A stretch of 37,537 nucleotides of DNA, from the NCBI GenBank assembly GCA_900319675.1, contig ONPK01000006.1, forward strand, positions 1 through 37,537, read 5' to 3'. The position numbers were made by a program, and so were the translations under genes. Origin of the DNA: an uncultured Bacillota bacterium (GTDB lineage Bacteria > Bacillota_I > Bacilli_A > Erysipelotrichales > Erysipelotrichaceae). This document shows positions 1 to 8,063 of this stretch, piece by piece; position 1 is the first letter of the stretch; each line of letters starts with the position of its first letter. The notes under the pieces are model-generated. The model had not been told where the DNA came from. It saw only the letters and a list, made by a program, of their open reading frames with translations, and searched no databases.

Positions 1-955
1 AATAGACTGCCATAACCATGGCGGCTGGCTGAGGGCGTTCCAGTATGGAGAAGAGGATGAGTTCGGTACCTATGAAGACAGGATCAGATTCCTGGTTGAG
101 AAACTGCCTGAACATGGCGTAACGACAGTCTTTCCAACTCTGAGCGGTACCAACTATGAAAGAGTTGCCAGAACGGTCAGGGAACTGAGAAAACTCAGAG
201 GTAAGTATGATGGAGCCAGGCTGGACAAATTCCAGTTTGAGGGATTGTATCCTTCGCTTAAGAGATACATGACAAAAGAGGCGGTAAATCCCAGCAGGGA
301 ACATACGGATTACATCGTTGACAATGATTACAGCGACGTTGCCCTGTTTCACGTCGGACCTGATCTGGAAGGAGCCATTGAGTGGTGTGACTACATGGTT
401 TCAAAGGGTGTTGATCCGACTGTCGGCAATACCGAAGCCTCGGCTGAAGATGTCTTCAAGGCAGCTGATCATGGCTTATGTCAGGCAGACCACATGTTCA
501 ACGGTTTCAAGGCCATGCATCACCGGGAAGCAGGAGCGGCTGCTGCCGTCATGTACGATGACAGGATCAAGGCTCAGCTGACCTGTGACGGCTATCATGT
601 GGATCCGTTATGGGTAAAGATACTGATAAAGATAAAGGGGCTGGAAAACGTCTATGGCGTATCGGACATGTCGGAGGCATCAGGAATACCGGATGGAACG
701 CATGTTGTTAACGGACGCAAAATAACTGCCAGAGACGGCTTCATCTATGGTGAGGATGGTTACATCGCCAGCGGCAACATGGCCGTCAACGAAGTCATGA
801 AGGCTGCCAGGGACAGATGCCATCTGACAATGGAAGAGGTTGGAAGTCTGTATTGTGAGAACGTGGCAAAGTGTCTGAACATCACGGACAGAGGAAAGAT
901 AGAAGTAGGCAGAAAGAGTGACCTGGTCATCATGAACGAAGACTATAGACTATGA
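1..955 (+). CDS. nagA: N-acetylglucosamine-6-phosphate deacetylase, 5'-truncated by the window edge, C-terminus frameshifted (nagA copy 1)
   Basis: The reading frame is open from base 2, so the gene begins outside the window. NagA removes the acetyl group from GlcNAc-6-phosphate in the cytoplasm, giving GlcN-6-phosphate. Visible family motifs are the metal-binding HNHGG near the left edge, FEG as the likely metal glutamate, HMFNGFKAMHHRE, DGYHVDP, and the catalytic aspartate in GVSDMSEASGIPDG. The protein aligns along its length with the second copy at 20202-21371. The frame stops early at 953-955 because of an exact 7-bp tandem repeat at 940-953. Removing one unit restores a tail ending TIIDGKVFYHR with a stop at 999-1001, matching TIIGGEVYYEAD of copy 2. 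About 15 residues are replaced by two. Family assignment is secure; whether the shortened protein works is unknown. Confidence 0.88.
   Translation, partial: IDCHNHGGWLRAFQYGEEDEFGTYEDRIRFLVEKLPEHGVTTVFPTLSGTNYERVARTVRELRKLRGKYDGARLDKFQFEGLYPSLKRYMTKEAVNPSREHTDYIVDNDYSDVALFHVGPDLEGAIEWCDYMVSKGVDPTVGNTEASAEDVFKAADHGLCQADHMFNGFKAMHHREAGAAAAVMYDDRIKAQLTCDGYHVDPLWVKILIKIKGLENVYGVSDMSEASGIPDGTHVVNGRKITARDGFIYGEDGYIASGNMAVNEVMKAARDRCHLTMEEVGSLYCENVAKCLNITDRGKIEVGRKSDLVIMNEDYRL
940..953 (+). repeat. exact 7-bp tandem duplication (AGACTAT x2) disrupting nagA copy 1
   Basis: AGACTAT occurs twice back to back at 940-946 and 947-953. The insertion shifts the nagA frame, and the stop at 953-955 follows at once. 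Deleting one unit restores an open frame to 1001 whose translation matches the C-terminus of the nagA paralogue in this window. Confidence 0.9.
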
Positions 956-1005
956 GGCTCTGATGACGATTATTGATGGAAAGGTGTTTTATCACAGATA
1001 ACTGA

Positions 1006-1018
1006 GGCCATTCTGGCC
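1006..1018. repeat. short inverted repeat GGCCA-ttc-TGGCC
   Basis: Five-bp arms with a 3-nt loop lie just after the original nagA stop and upstream of the promoter of the next gene. There is no T-run after it, so it is a poor terminator. It could be an operator, but nothing else supports that. Confidence 0.35.
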
Positions 1019-1022
1019 AATG

Positions 1023-1051
1023 TGGTCAAATAATGACAAATGCGATATAAT
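1023..1051 (+). promoter_or_regulatory. predicted promoter of the repeat-protein pair
   Basis: A perfect TATAAT at 1046-1051 lies 17 nt after TGGTCA (1023-1028), a 4/6 match to a -35 box. The -10 box falls inside the reading frame of the upstream ATG at 1040, which argues that translation starts further down at GTG 1079. Confidence 0.5.
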
Positions 1052-1078
1052 AAGCATGATTTATGGAGGTGGATTACA

Positions 1079-1879
1079 GTGGCAAAAACTAATAAGCTCC
1101 TGATTGGCATGATACTGCTTGCCTTGGGAGGATTAATTGCCGGTGCAGCTATTGGCTATGTAGGCACGCACATGTATCTCAATAACAGGGTACTTGCCGA
1201 CCTCAGGAAGGAAGGCTATGTGCTTACTGAAGACGCCAATGCGACTGCCTCAGACATCGTAAAGGGCAAGACGGCTTACGTTAACGGAGAGCTGATCACC
1301 GGAACAATGAGTGTTCTGGATACCTCCGACGCAACAGCCATGAGTGAATACATCGCCAAGGGCAAGACAGCCTATGTCAATGGCGAACTCGTCATCGGCA
1401 AGATGAAGGTCATGACGGGACAGGAGATCACTACCAAGGGTGCCTCAATTGACATTCCCGGTGGTGCATATGCCGAGGGTGACATCGTCATCAAGGGCGA
1501 TTCAGACCTTACACCTGACAATATAAAGTCAGGAGTCCTGATCTTCGGCGTACAGGGTACCTATACTGCAGAAGAGCCAAAATATACCATAACCTATAAA
1601 CTGGATGGCGGCAGTAATCACTCTGCCAATCCGTCAACCTACCGTAAGTCGGAAACACCGCTTACACTGCATGATCCTACCCGTGAAGGCTATACCTTTG
1701 ACGGCTGGATCTCAGAAGACATATCCATTCAGGGAACCGTAATACCGAAGGGTACGAGCGGAGATCTGACATTCATAGCTCTATGGTCAAAGATACCGGA
1801 ACCGGAGCCGGAGCCGCAGCCTGAACCTGAACCGATCGTTGAACCGATTGACGGTGGAGAGGAAGGAGGTCAGGGATAA
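1079..1879 (+). CDS. membrane-anchored protein with GKTAYVNG repeats and an InlB-type B-repeat, function unknown
   Basis: Start chosen at GTG 1079 because GGAGGT at 1065-1070 is 8 nt upstream; the in-frame ATG at 1040 has no ribosome binding site and lies upstream of the -10 box. The 266-residue protein has an N-terminal membrane helix (about residues 7-34) and is probably exported beyond it. Two adjacent copies of a repeat follow (ATASDIVKGKTAYVNGELITG, split here as ATASDIVKGK and TAYVNGELITG, then a variant ending TAYVNGELVIG). Next comes LTPDNIKSGVLIFGVQGTY, a motif style I associate with phage tail proteins. Residues about 167-238 look like a Listeria-Bacteroides (InlB B-repeat, Flg_new) domain: TREGYTFDGW and FIALWS. 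The tail is Pro/Glu-rich. It overlaps the next gene by 1 nt, and the two share the repeat, so they are probably partners. No function can be assigned. Confidence 0.75.
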   Translation: MAKTNKLLIGMILLALGGLIAGAAIGYVGTHMYLNNRVLADLRKEGYVLTEDANATASDIVKGKTAYVNGELITGTMSVLDTSDATAMSEYIAKGKTAYVNGELVIGKMKVMTGQEITTKGASIDIPGGAYAEGDIVIKGDSDLTPDNIKSGVLIFGVQGTYTAEEPKYTITYKLDGGSNHSANPSTYRKSETPLTLHDPTREGYTFDGWISEDISIQGTVIPKGTSGDLTFIALWSKIPEPEPEPQPEPEPIVEPIDGGEEGGQG

Positions 1880-2607
1880 TGAAACTGCCTTTTTCAAAGA
1901 AAAACAAAGACGAGGCTGATCTGCTGGAAACAACAGAATTCTCTGACGAGGAACTGGCTAAGGAAGGTTACGACGTTGATGCCGATGTAACCAAGGACAT
2001 CAGCATGATCGAGACCACTGAATTATCGACCCTGCCTACTGACAGCGCAATCGTTCCGGTTACTCACACATATGATGATGAAGACGAGGATGATGAGTAT
2101 GAATACATTACTCCTCACTACGGCCTGAATGCCGTCATGATTACCGTGCTGTTCATCATCATTGGTGCAGCAGTAACATTCTTCCTTACCAGACCGATTC
2201 TGACTGATAGCATCAGACAGGGTTACATCGACATGGGATACATCAACACCAGAGATGCCACGGCAACAGCCAATGACATTGCCTTCGGCAAGAGAGCATA
2301 CTCCAATGTTGGTGGAATTGACGGATCATTCGTTGAGATCGATACGTCAAACGCAACAGCAACGGCTGAAGACATTCTGCTTGGTTATACGGCATACGTA
2401 AACGGTCTGAAGATTACCGGCATAATACCGACCTTCTCACCGTCAATGTCATATTCCCCCGGCAGTAAGGACATTGTAATTCCAAAGGGAATGTACATTT
2501 CCGGGAACCTCTTCATTAAGGGTGAAGATAACCTGAAGGCTGAGAACATCAGAGATGGAGTTGACATCTTCGGTGTAAAGGGAACCTACAAGTACGTAGA
2601 AAACTAA
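1879..2607 (+). CDS. membrane protein with acidic cytoplasmic N-terminus and the same repeats as its upstream neighbour, function unknown
   Basis: 242 residues, starting on an ATG that overlaps the previous stop by one base (AGGAGG upstream at about 1864-1869). Residues 1-80 are strongly acidic and contain two similar motifs, LLETTEFSDEE (15-25) and MIETTELSTLP (43-53). A single helix at about 84-104 follows. The C-terminal part carries ATATANDIAFGKRAY, ATATAEDILLGYTAYVNG and IRDGVDIFGVKGTY, which are divergent copies of the repeats in the upstream protein. By charge distribution the N-terminus should be inside and the repeats outside. The ETTE motifs resemble the phospho-threonine motifs of GarA/OdhI, a resemblance only. 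I do not recognise the family. Confidence 0.72.
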   Translation: MKLPFSKKNKDEADLLETTEFSDEELAKEGYDVDADVTKDISMIETTELSTLPTDSAIVPVTHTYDDEDEDDEYEYITPHYGLNAVMITVLFIIIGAAVTFFLTRPILTDSIRQGYIDMGYINTRDATATANDIAFGKRAYSNVGGIDGSFVEIDTSNATATAEDILLGYTAYVNGLKITGIIPTFSPSMSYSPGSKDIVIPKGMYISGNLFIKGEDNLKAENIRDGVDIFGVKGTYKYVEN

Positions 2608-2617
2608 GAAAACTGAG

Positions 2618-2645
2618 ACCCTCTGATAAAAACAGAGGGTTTTCT
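2618..2645 (+). terminator. Rho-independent terminator after the repeat-protein pair
   Basis: ACCCTCTG (2618-2625) pairs perfectly with CAGAGGGT (2633-2640), followed by TTTCTC. It closes the two-gene unit. Confidence 0.8.
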
Positions 2646-2683
2646 CATGGCAAGAATGTTAAGTAAAAAGCGTTAATCCGTAT

Positions 2684-2689
2684 TATAAT
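2684..2689 (+). promoter_or_regulatory. -10 box for the polysaccharide deacetylase unit
   Basis: A perfect TATAAT lies 23 nt before the ATG at 2712, directly after the terminator of the preceding unit. No convincing -35 box is seen at normal spacing. Confidence 0.4.
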
Positions 2690-2711
2690 GATATAGGTTG
2701 GTGGGTTTAAT

Positions 2712-4112
2712 ATGAAAAAGGTATTAATTGGGGTAATAACCGCATTGGTCATCATCCTTGCTTTAATGGGGGTGACTGCGGGTTTTCAGCTGTTCAGAAT
2801 CGACATAACGCTCAATGGCGAGGAGAGTGTCGTTGCTGAATACGGTGAGACTTATGAAGATCAGGGAGCCAAGGTGGAAAAGGTTGCGATACTGTTTCCT
2901 TTCATCAGGAAGGAATATCCGTACGAAACCGTAAACGGGGTCGATATAAATAATCTTGGAACCTATGATTTTACTTACCGGGCTGAATTCAACGGCAAGA
3001 TATTTGAGAAGATCAGAAAGGTAGAGGTAAAGGACAACGCGCCGCCGGTAATCACGCTGGTAAGTGATCCTGACTTCTATACTCTGCCTGGACATGAGTA
3101 CATTGAAGAAGGTTACTCTGCCGTAGACAAGTATGACGGTGACGTAACTGAAAACGTTGAAAGAACTGATGATGGAGAAAGAGTGACCTACCGCGTTTCC
3201 GATTCGTTTGGAAACAAGGCAGAGCTCGTCAGGGAAATAGTCTTCGATGACCGCAAGGGACCGGAGATAACCTTTGATGACGTAGCATTCATTCAGCAGG
3301 GCTCCAGTTTTGATAGCTGGTACCATGCCGAAGATGACCTGGATGGTGATGTTACAGACAGAGTTGAAGTCATTGGCGAGGTAGATACTGATACAGCCGG
3401 TGAATATACGATTAAATACATAGTCTCAGACTCCTATAACAACGTAACCGTTGCTGAAAGAACCGTACAGGTCTGTGCATATGATCCGGACAAGGTCATC
3501 TACATGACATTTGATGACGGCCCGTCAAGAAATACGGACAGACTATTGGACATATTGAAGAAGTATAACATCAAGGCAACGTTCTTCGTTACGGATGTCT
3601 TTGATGCCTATGAATACTGCATAAAGAGAGAGTATGAGGAAGGCCATACCGTTGCCGTCCACAGCTATACGCATAACTATGCCAGGATATATCAGAGTCC
3701 TGAGGCATACTGGAACGACTTCAATCTGATGAATGACGTAATTGAAGAGCAGACAGGTCATCGCGCAACGCTGTTCCGCTTCCCGGGAGGCTCCAGTAAT
3801 ACCGTTTCCTTCAACTACTGTGACGGAATCATGAGTACTCTGGCTGCCCAGTCACGCCAGAAGGGACTTACTTACTTTGACTGGAACGTTGAAAGCGGAG
3901 ATGCCGGCAGGACGACTGATCCCTGGGAAGTAGCCCAGAATCTGATAGATGGGGTACAGTGGCACAGCAGATCTGTATGTCTGTCCCATGACTCTCTGGA
4001 ATATACGGTTGACGGCATAGAAAGATTCTTCCGCTGGGCACTGGAAAATGGTTATACATTCCTGCCACTTGATGAGAATTCACCAACGGCTCATCACGGC
4101 ATAGCCAATTAA
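2712..4112 (+). CDS. membrane-anchored polysaccharide deacetylase with Ig-like repeats (NodB family)
   Basis: 466 residues. An N-terminal helix (about 4-25) acts as signal or anchor. Residues about 30-255 form three tandem Ig-like repeats of the DUF5011 type, recognisable by NGEESVVAEYGETYEDQGA, APPVITLVSDPDFYTLPG and KGPEITFDDVAFIQQG. The NodB catalytic domain follows: TFDDGPS (266-272, catalytic base and metal Asp), HSYTH (317-321, metal histidines), RFPGGS and LSHDS. The family removes acetyl groups from peptidoglycan, chitin or related polysaccharides outside the cell; peptidoglycan or a wall polymer is the likely substrate here. All metal ligands are present, so it should be active. The upstream Shine-Dalgarno is weak. 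A DUF218 gene follows 10 nt downstream, suggesting a wall-related unit. Confidence 0.85.
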   Translation: MKKVLIGVITALVIILALMGVTAGFQLFRIDITLNGEESVVAEYGETYEDQGAKVEKVAILFPFIRKEYPYETVNGVDINNLGTYDFTYRAEFNGKIFEKIRKVEVKDNAPPVITLVSDPDFYTLPGHEYIEEGYSAVDKYDGDVTENVERTDDGERVTYRVSDSFGNKAELVREIVFDDRKGPEITFDDVAFIQQGSSFDSWYHAEDDLDGDVTDRVEVIGEVDTDTAGEYTIKYIVSDSYNNVTVAERTVQVCAYDPDKVIYMTFDDGPSRNTDRLLDILKKYNIKATFFVTDVFDAYEYCIKREYEEGHTVAVHSYTHNYARIYQSPEAYWNDFNLMNDVIEEQTGHRATLFRFPGGSSNTVSFNYCDGIMSTLAAQSRQKGLTYFDWNVESGDAGRTTDPWEVAQNLIDGVQWHSRSVCLSHDSLEYTVDGIERFFRWALENGYTFLPLDENSPTAHHGIAN

Positions 4113-4122
4113 TGAGGTACAA

Positions 4123-4887
4123 ATGAAGACATTCTACAGAATAACAGGTTTAATATGTGCTGTTTATGGTATAGTAACACTGGGAATACTGGGAATGGGA
4201 GGAGTTTTCAATTTCTTCTTCCTGGCTGCCGGGCTGTTTCTTATGGCATTAAGCCTCTTGTGGGACAGAATGCCAGTCACCTTGAAAAGAGGTGTGACGG
4301 CACTGACCGTTGTTCTGGGAATGATGTTTCTGATAATTGAGGGCATCATCATTCATGATGCCGTAAGTCCGACAGGCGAGAATGCGGACTATGTCATAGT
4401 GCTGGGAGCCAGGGTCCGCAAGGATGGACCAACAGTTGACTTCAAAGCCAGAATAGAAGCCGCTTACCGCTACGCTCATGACAATGAACGTGTCATGATC
4501 ATTACTACGGGTGGCAAGGGTGATGACGAACACATGGCTGAAGCTCTGGTCGCAAGGAATTATCTGATGAACATGGGCATTCCCGAGGCCAGGATATTAT
4601 ATGAGGACAGAAGTACCAACACTCAGGAAAACATCGAGAATTCCCGGATGCTGATCGAAGGCAGGGGAGACGATCCTGAAACTGCTAAGATCATAATTGT
4701 TTCAGCGTCTTATCATCTCTGCCGGGCCAGATTCATCGCTGACAGAATGGGATTCAGGAATGTTGAAACCCTTGGCAGCAATGGCTTAATGATACTAATG
4801 CCCCATTACTACACCAGAGAGTTCTTTGCTCTGATAAAGGACTTCGTGGACCTGACATTTTTTGAAAATCAGACTGTACTGAACTGA
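4123..4887 (+). CDS. YdcF/SanA-like DUF218 membrane protein
   Basis: 254 residues. Three hydrophobic segments (about 7-27, 29-47, 58-78) precede a DUF218 domain from about residue 86 to the end. Motifs are ADYVIVLGARV, the acidic GGKGDDEHMAEA, EARILYEDRSTNTQEN and a conserved basic stretch, IIVSASYHLCRARFIADRMG. DUF218 proteins (SanA, YdcF) are linked to envelope integrity, and some have been proposed to act on lipid-linked glycans; the reaction is not established. It follows the deacetylase by 10 nt with GAGGT before the ATG, so the two are probably co-transcribed. Confidence 0.8.
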   Translation: MKTFYRITGLICAVYGIVTLGILGMGGVFNFFFLAAGLFLMALSLLWDRMPVTLKRGVTALTVVLGMMFLIIEGIIIHDAVSPTGENADYVIVLGARVRKDGPTVDFKARIEAAYRYAHDNERVMIITTGGKGDDEHMAEALVARNYLMNMGIPEARILYEDRSTNTQENIENSRMLIEGRGDDPETAKIIIVSASYHLCRARFIADRMGFRNVETLGSNGLMILMPHYYTREFFALIKDFVDLTFFENQTVLN

Positions 4888-4930
4888 AGCCAGGACAGTC
4901 ATGCAAATAGATGCAATTCGGAGGAATCAT

Positions 4931-5866
4931 ATGATTACAGTTAAGGAATATACAGACAGACTGGTCAAGAACATCAGCAAGGTCATCGTAGGCAAGGAAG
5001 ATGTCATCAGACAGGTGGTCATCTGCTTTCTGGCCAAGGGACATGTTCTGCTTGAAGATCTGCCGGGTACCGGCAAGACAATGTTATTAAGAGCCTTTGC
5101 CCGCAGCATTGGCGGTGACTTCAAGAGAATCCAGTTCACACCGGACTTACTGCCGTCTGATCTGACCGGCATTAACTTCTACAACCAGAAGGAAGGTGAA
5201 TTCGTCTTCCGTGAAGGACCTCTCTTCAGCAACATCATTCTGGCTGACGAGATAAACAGGGCGACTCCGCGTACGCAGTCTGCCTTGCTGGAGGCCATGG
5301 AGGAAAAGCAGGTCACCGTTGACGGCAAGACCTATAAGCTGGCTGAACCGTTCATGGTCATGGGCACGCAGAATCCGGTCGAATCCTACGGAACCTTCCC
5401 GCTGCCGGAAGCTCAGCTGGACCGTTTCTTCATGAAGCTTTCAATGGGCTACATGAACAGGGAACAGGAAATGAGCATCATGGGACGCAGGGATTCCAGG
5501 GAGATCATTGAGGATCTGCCGGTAGTTTCTTCACCTGAGGAGATCGAGACTGTGATCAGTGAAATCAATAAGGTAACCGTTTCCGAGGATGTTCAGAAGT
5601 ACATCATGGACATCATCGAAGCTACCAGAGACAACAGCTATCTTTCTACCGGTGCCTCTACCAGAGGAACACTGGCCTTATACAGAGCTTCCCAGATACT
5701 GGCAGCCATGGAAGGCAGAAGCTATGTCATTCCTGAAGACGTCAAGAAGGAAGCCGTCAGCGTACTGGCTCACCGTGTAATCATGAATTCAGGCAGCCAT
5801 ACCAACGCTGAACAGGTAATGGAAAGAATACTTAACGACATAAGAGTACCTTTGGAAACCATATGA
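4931..5866 (+). CDS. MoxR-family AAA+ ATPase
   Basis: Start placed at ATG 4931, preceded by GGAGGAA at 4920-4926; an in-frame ATG at 4901 has no comparable site. 311 residues. Walker A is GTGKT (46-50) in DLPGTGKTMLL, Walker B is IILADEINR (102-110), and sensor 1 is MGTQNPVE. The C-terminal lid contains STGASTRGTLALYRASQ, typical of MoxR proteins. MoxR ATPases act as chaperones that mature partner proteins, commonly a DUF58/VWA protein encoded next door. The stop overlaps the start of the DUF58 gene by 4 bases (ATGA), so translation is likely coupled. Confidence 0.9.
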   Translation: MITVKEYTDRLVKNISKVIVGKEDVIRQVVICFLAKGHVLLEDLPGTGKTMLLRAFARSIGGDFKRIQFTPDLLPSDLTGINFYNQKEGEFVFREGPLFSNIILADEINRATPRTQSALLEAMEEKQVTVDGKTYKLAEPFMVMGTQNPVESYGTFPLPEAQLDRFFMKLSMGYMNREQEMSIMGRRDSREIIEDLPVVSSPEEIETVISEINKVTVSEDVQKYIMDIIEATRDNSYLSTGASTRGTLALYRASQILAAMEGRSYVIPEDVKKEAVSVLAHRVIMNSGSHTNAEQVMERILNDIRVPLETI

Positions 5867-6873
5867 TCGGTCTTCTGTTTGTGGGCTTACTGGCAGTTTG
5901 CGGATTTCTGCAGGTGGTAATGGCACCGACTGTCCTTAAGAACCTTTTCTATGAGTATAAATACGATACCAGACTGGCTGAGCCGGGCGAAAGGATTACC
6001 TTTACCTCAAAGATAATCAATGCCTGGCGTTTTCCGGTGGCTTACATCAACGTAAGCGAGCAGCTTCCGGAGGGGGCTGTCATAGAAAACGGCACCACAA
6101 ACAGATACGGCTACAGGCTGTTTCTCTTCCCAAAGAAGAGTCACACCCATGAAACGCACTTAACCTTTTCAAGAAGAGGCGTATATCGAAATGGCAGATG
6201 CTTCCTGGAGACCGGGGACTTCCTGGGCTTTCAGGCCAAGGTCAGAAACATCGATATCACTTCCGACCTGGTAATAATGCCGAAGAGAAGCGAGGATGAA
6301 TATGTCATAAAGACATTGGGAGGATTTCTGGGTGACATCTCGGTAAGAAGATTCATCATTGAAGACCCGGTGCTTAACATAGGTTACAGGGATTATACCG
6401 GCAGGGAACCGATGAAGAACATTTCCTGGAGCCAATCCGCCAAGGTAGATAAGCTGATGGTAAAGAACAATGACTTTACCGTGGATACCAACGTGGCTGT
6501 CGTGCTGCACATGGACAATAACCGCGATCAGGAAATGGAGGACTGTCTGGAAATAGTCAGAACGGTCTGCGAGGAACTGGAAAAGAAGCGGATACCCTAT
6601 GAGTTCATATCAGATGGTGATGTGGGAAATCTCAATGAGGGCTATGGTACCAGACATCTTAACTATCTGATGACCAGACTGGGAAGGTCCAGACTGCACG
6701 GCTATTATTCCTTCGGCGAACTGATGGATGAATGCATCAGAAAGAAGAAGAATAACCGCAGCTACATCGTCATCACACCAAGACTGGATGAGGGCGAGAA
6801 AGCGGCACTTAATAAATTACAGGCATACTCGGATCATGAGGTATGCGTCTTCACCGGAGGGCAGACATTATGA
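5863..6873 (+). CDS. DUF58 domain protein
   Basis: 336 residues with an N-terminal hydrophobic segment (about 1-22) and a beta-rich region, then the DUF58 signature YRDYTGREPMKNISWSQSAK (about 183-202) followed by MVKNND. DUF58 proteins have a VWA-like fold and occur with MoxR ATPases and transglutaminase or DUF4129 membrane proteins. The gene sits between exactly such partners, with 4-nt overlaps on both sides. The biological role of these trios is not settled; envelope assembly or stress roles have been proposed. Confidence 0.85.
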   Translation: MIGLLFVGLLAVCGFLQVVMAPTVLKNLFYEYKYDTRLAEPGERITFTSKIINAWRFPVAYINVSEQLPEGAVIENGTTNRYGYRLFLFPKKSHTHETHLTFSRRGVYRNGRCFLETGDFLGFQAKVRNIDITSDLVIMPKRSEDEYVIKTLGGFLGDISVRRFIIEDPVLNIGYRDYTGREPMKNISWSQSAKVDKLMVKNNDFTVDTNVAVVLHMDNNRDQEMEDCLEIVRTVCEELEKKRIPYEFISDGDVGNLNEGYGTRHLNYLMTRLGRSRLHGYYSFGELMDECIRKKKNNRSYIVITPRLDEGEKAALNKLQAYSDHEVCVFTGGQTL

Positions 6874-8063
6874 TCAGCGCACTTAAACTTTTCTGTGACG
6901 TATGTTTCTATCTGGCCTTTCTGACCCTGACCCCGTTTTTCTCCAGTGCCCATGTACTGAACGCGGTCATTGTGCTCTCGACTCTGATAGCGGGATTTCT
7001 GGCTGACAGGGAGAGAAGAACGCCGGTAAGGATCCTCCTGGGACTGTTGCCGGCAGTCAGTCTGGCCTTTGTAAGTGAAACAGCCCAGCTGTATTTCATG
7101 ATACCGTTACTGATCTATCTGGCTTACAGCATCATTACCGACCAGATGGACATCAGCTATGATCAGTACAGATACTGGTTTGCCATACCAGCGGTAGTCA
7201 CACTGGCAATGATGTTTGTCATCATAACGTCCCCATCGGACATGCCTCTGTCTTTACTGTTAGGGGCACTGCATCTGTTAAGCGGAGTCATAACTCTGAG
7301 GGTAAAGAGAGTTGGCAGAAATGCCGATCCTGCCAGCAAGATGCTCAACGCCATGACCGTACTGGTTGTCGTCTTTTCAGTTACGGTCATCATCGGACTG
7401 GTCTATGGACTGCTGGTTCATTCAGGAGAACTGCTTGAACTGGTATTATTACCGATAGGCTTTATCATCAGACAGTTCATCGGTATATTCGTCTTCATGA
7501 CCAAGATGATTGTCAGAAAGCCCGAGGAACAGATCATTGAAAATGAACCGACGGCTGAAGACATATACAATGAGATCTTCAGCAATGATACTGAGCAGAT
7601 GAGCGGAGAAACGGCAAATGAAGGAGGAAAGATCTTCGTCTTACTGCAGAGATTTGTACTGATCGTACTGGCCGTTGCCGCACTGGCACTGTTTGTATAC
7701 CTGATGGTAAGAGTATTCAGAAACTTTGCCGGCAGTAAGGAAGATGACGTTGACTATGAGAAGGCCAACGGTACGGAAACCGTTAACAGAAAGAAGAAAG
7801 AAAAAGCTGCCTCGGACAGATCCAACCGGCAGCAGATCAGAAACATATACAGGGAATTCCTGTTCTTCGTCAGAAAGAACGGGGTATCCGTTAACAAGAC
7901 TACTACTTCTGAGGACATACTGGACAGTTCACCTTATGGTGAGGATGCCAATGCCATCAGATTAAGGGAGCTCTACATCAGAGCCAGATATCAGCAGGAC
8001 AGCTTTGTCAGTAACGCTGAAGTAAGTGAAGCCAGAAAGTGTCTGGAACTGCTTACTCACTGA
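6870..8063 (+). CDS. multi-pass membrane protein with C-terminal DUF4129 domain
   Basis: Start placed at ATG 6870 (ATGA overlap with the DUF58 stop; GGAGGG at 6856-6861). The 397-residue protein has about seven hydrophobic helices in its first 215 residues, an acidic linker, one further helix (about 255-280), and a C-terminal soluble segment. That segment contains IYREFLFFVRKNG and LRELYIRARYQQDSFVSNAE, as in the DUF4129 domain at the end of TgpA-type transglutaminases. I see no transglutaminase core, neither a Cys motif nor the following His/Asp. It is therefore a TgpA-like scaffold without the enzyme, or a different DUF4129 membrane protein. It is the last gene of the trio, and its end overlaps the convergent thioesterase by 11 bp. 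Confidence 0.75.
   Translation: MISALKLFCDVCFYLAFLTLTPFFSSAHVLNAVIVLSTLIAGFLADRERRTPVRILLGLLPAVSLAFVSETAQLYFMIPLLIYLAYSIITDQMDISYDQYRYWFAIPAVVTLAMMFVIITSPSDMPLSLLLGALHLLSGVITLRVKRVGRNADPASKMLNAMTVLVVVFSVTVIIGLVYGLLVHSGELLELVLLPIGFIIRQFIGIFVFMTKMIVRKPEEQIIENEPTAEDIYNEIFSNDTEQMSGETANEGGKIFVLLQRFVLIVLAVAALALFVYLMVRVFRNFAGSKEDDVDYEKANGTETVNRKKKEKAASDRSNRQQIRNIYREFLFFVRKNGVSVNKTTTSEDILDSSPYGEDANAIRLRELYIRARYQQDSFVSNAEVSEARKCLELLTH

Noticed and set aside
1040-1078. Upstream ATG start for the repeat protein
   Set aside because: There is no ribosome binding site, and the predicted -10 box (1046-1051) lies downstream of this ATG; GTG 1079 has GGAGGT at ideal spacing.
2763-3326. 187-codon minus-strand frame inside the polysaccharide deacetylase
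   Set aside because: It is fully antisense to the Ig-like repeats of a well-supported gene and has no recognisable motif.
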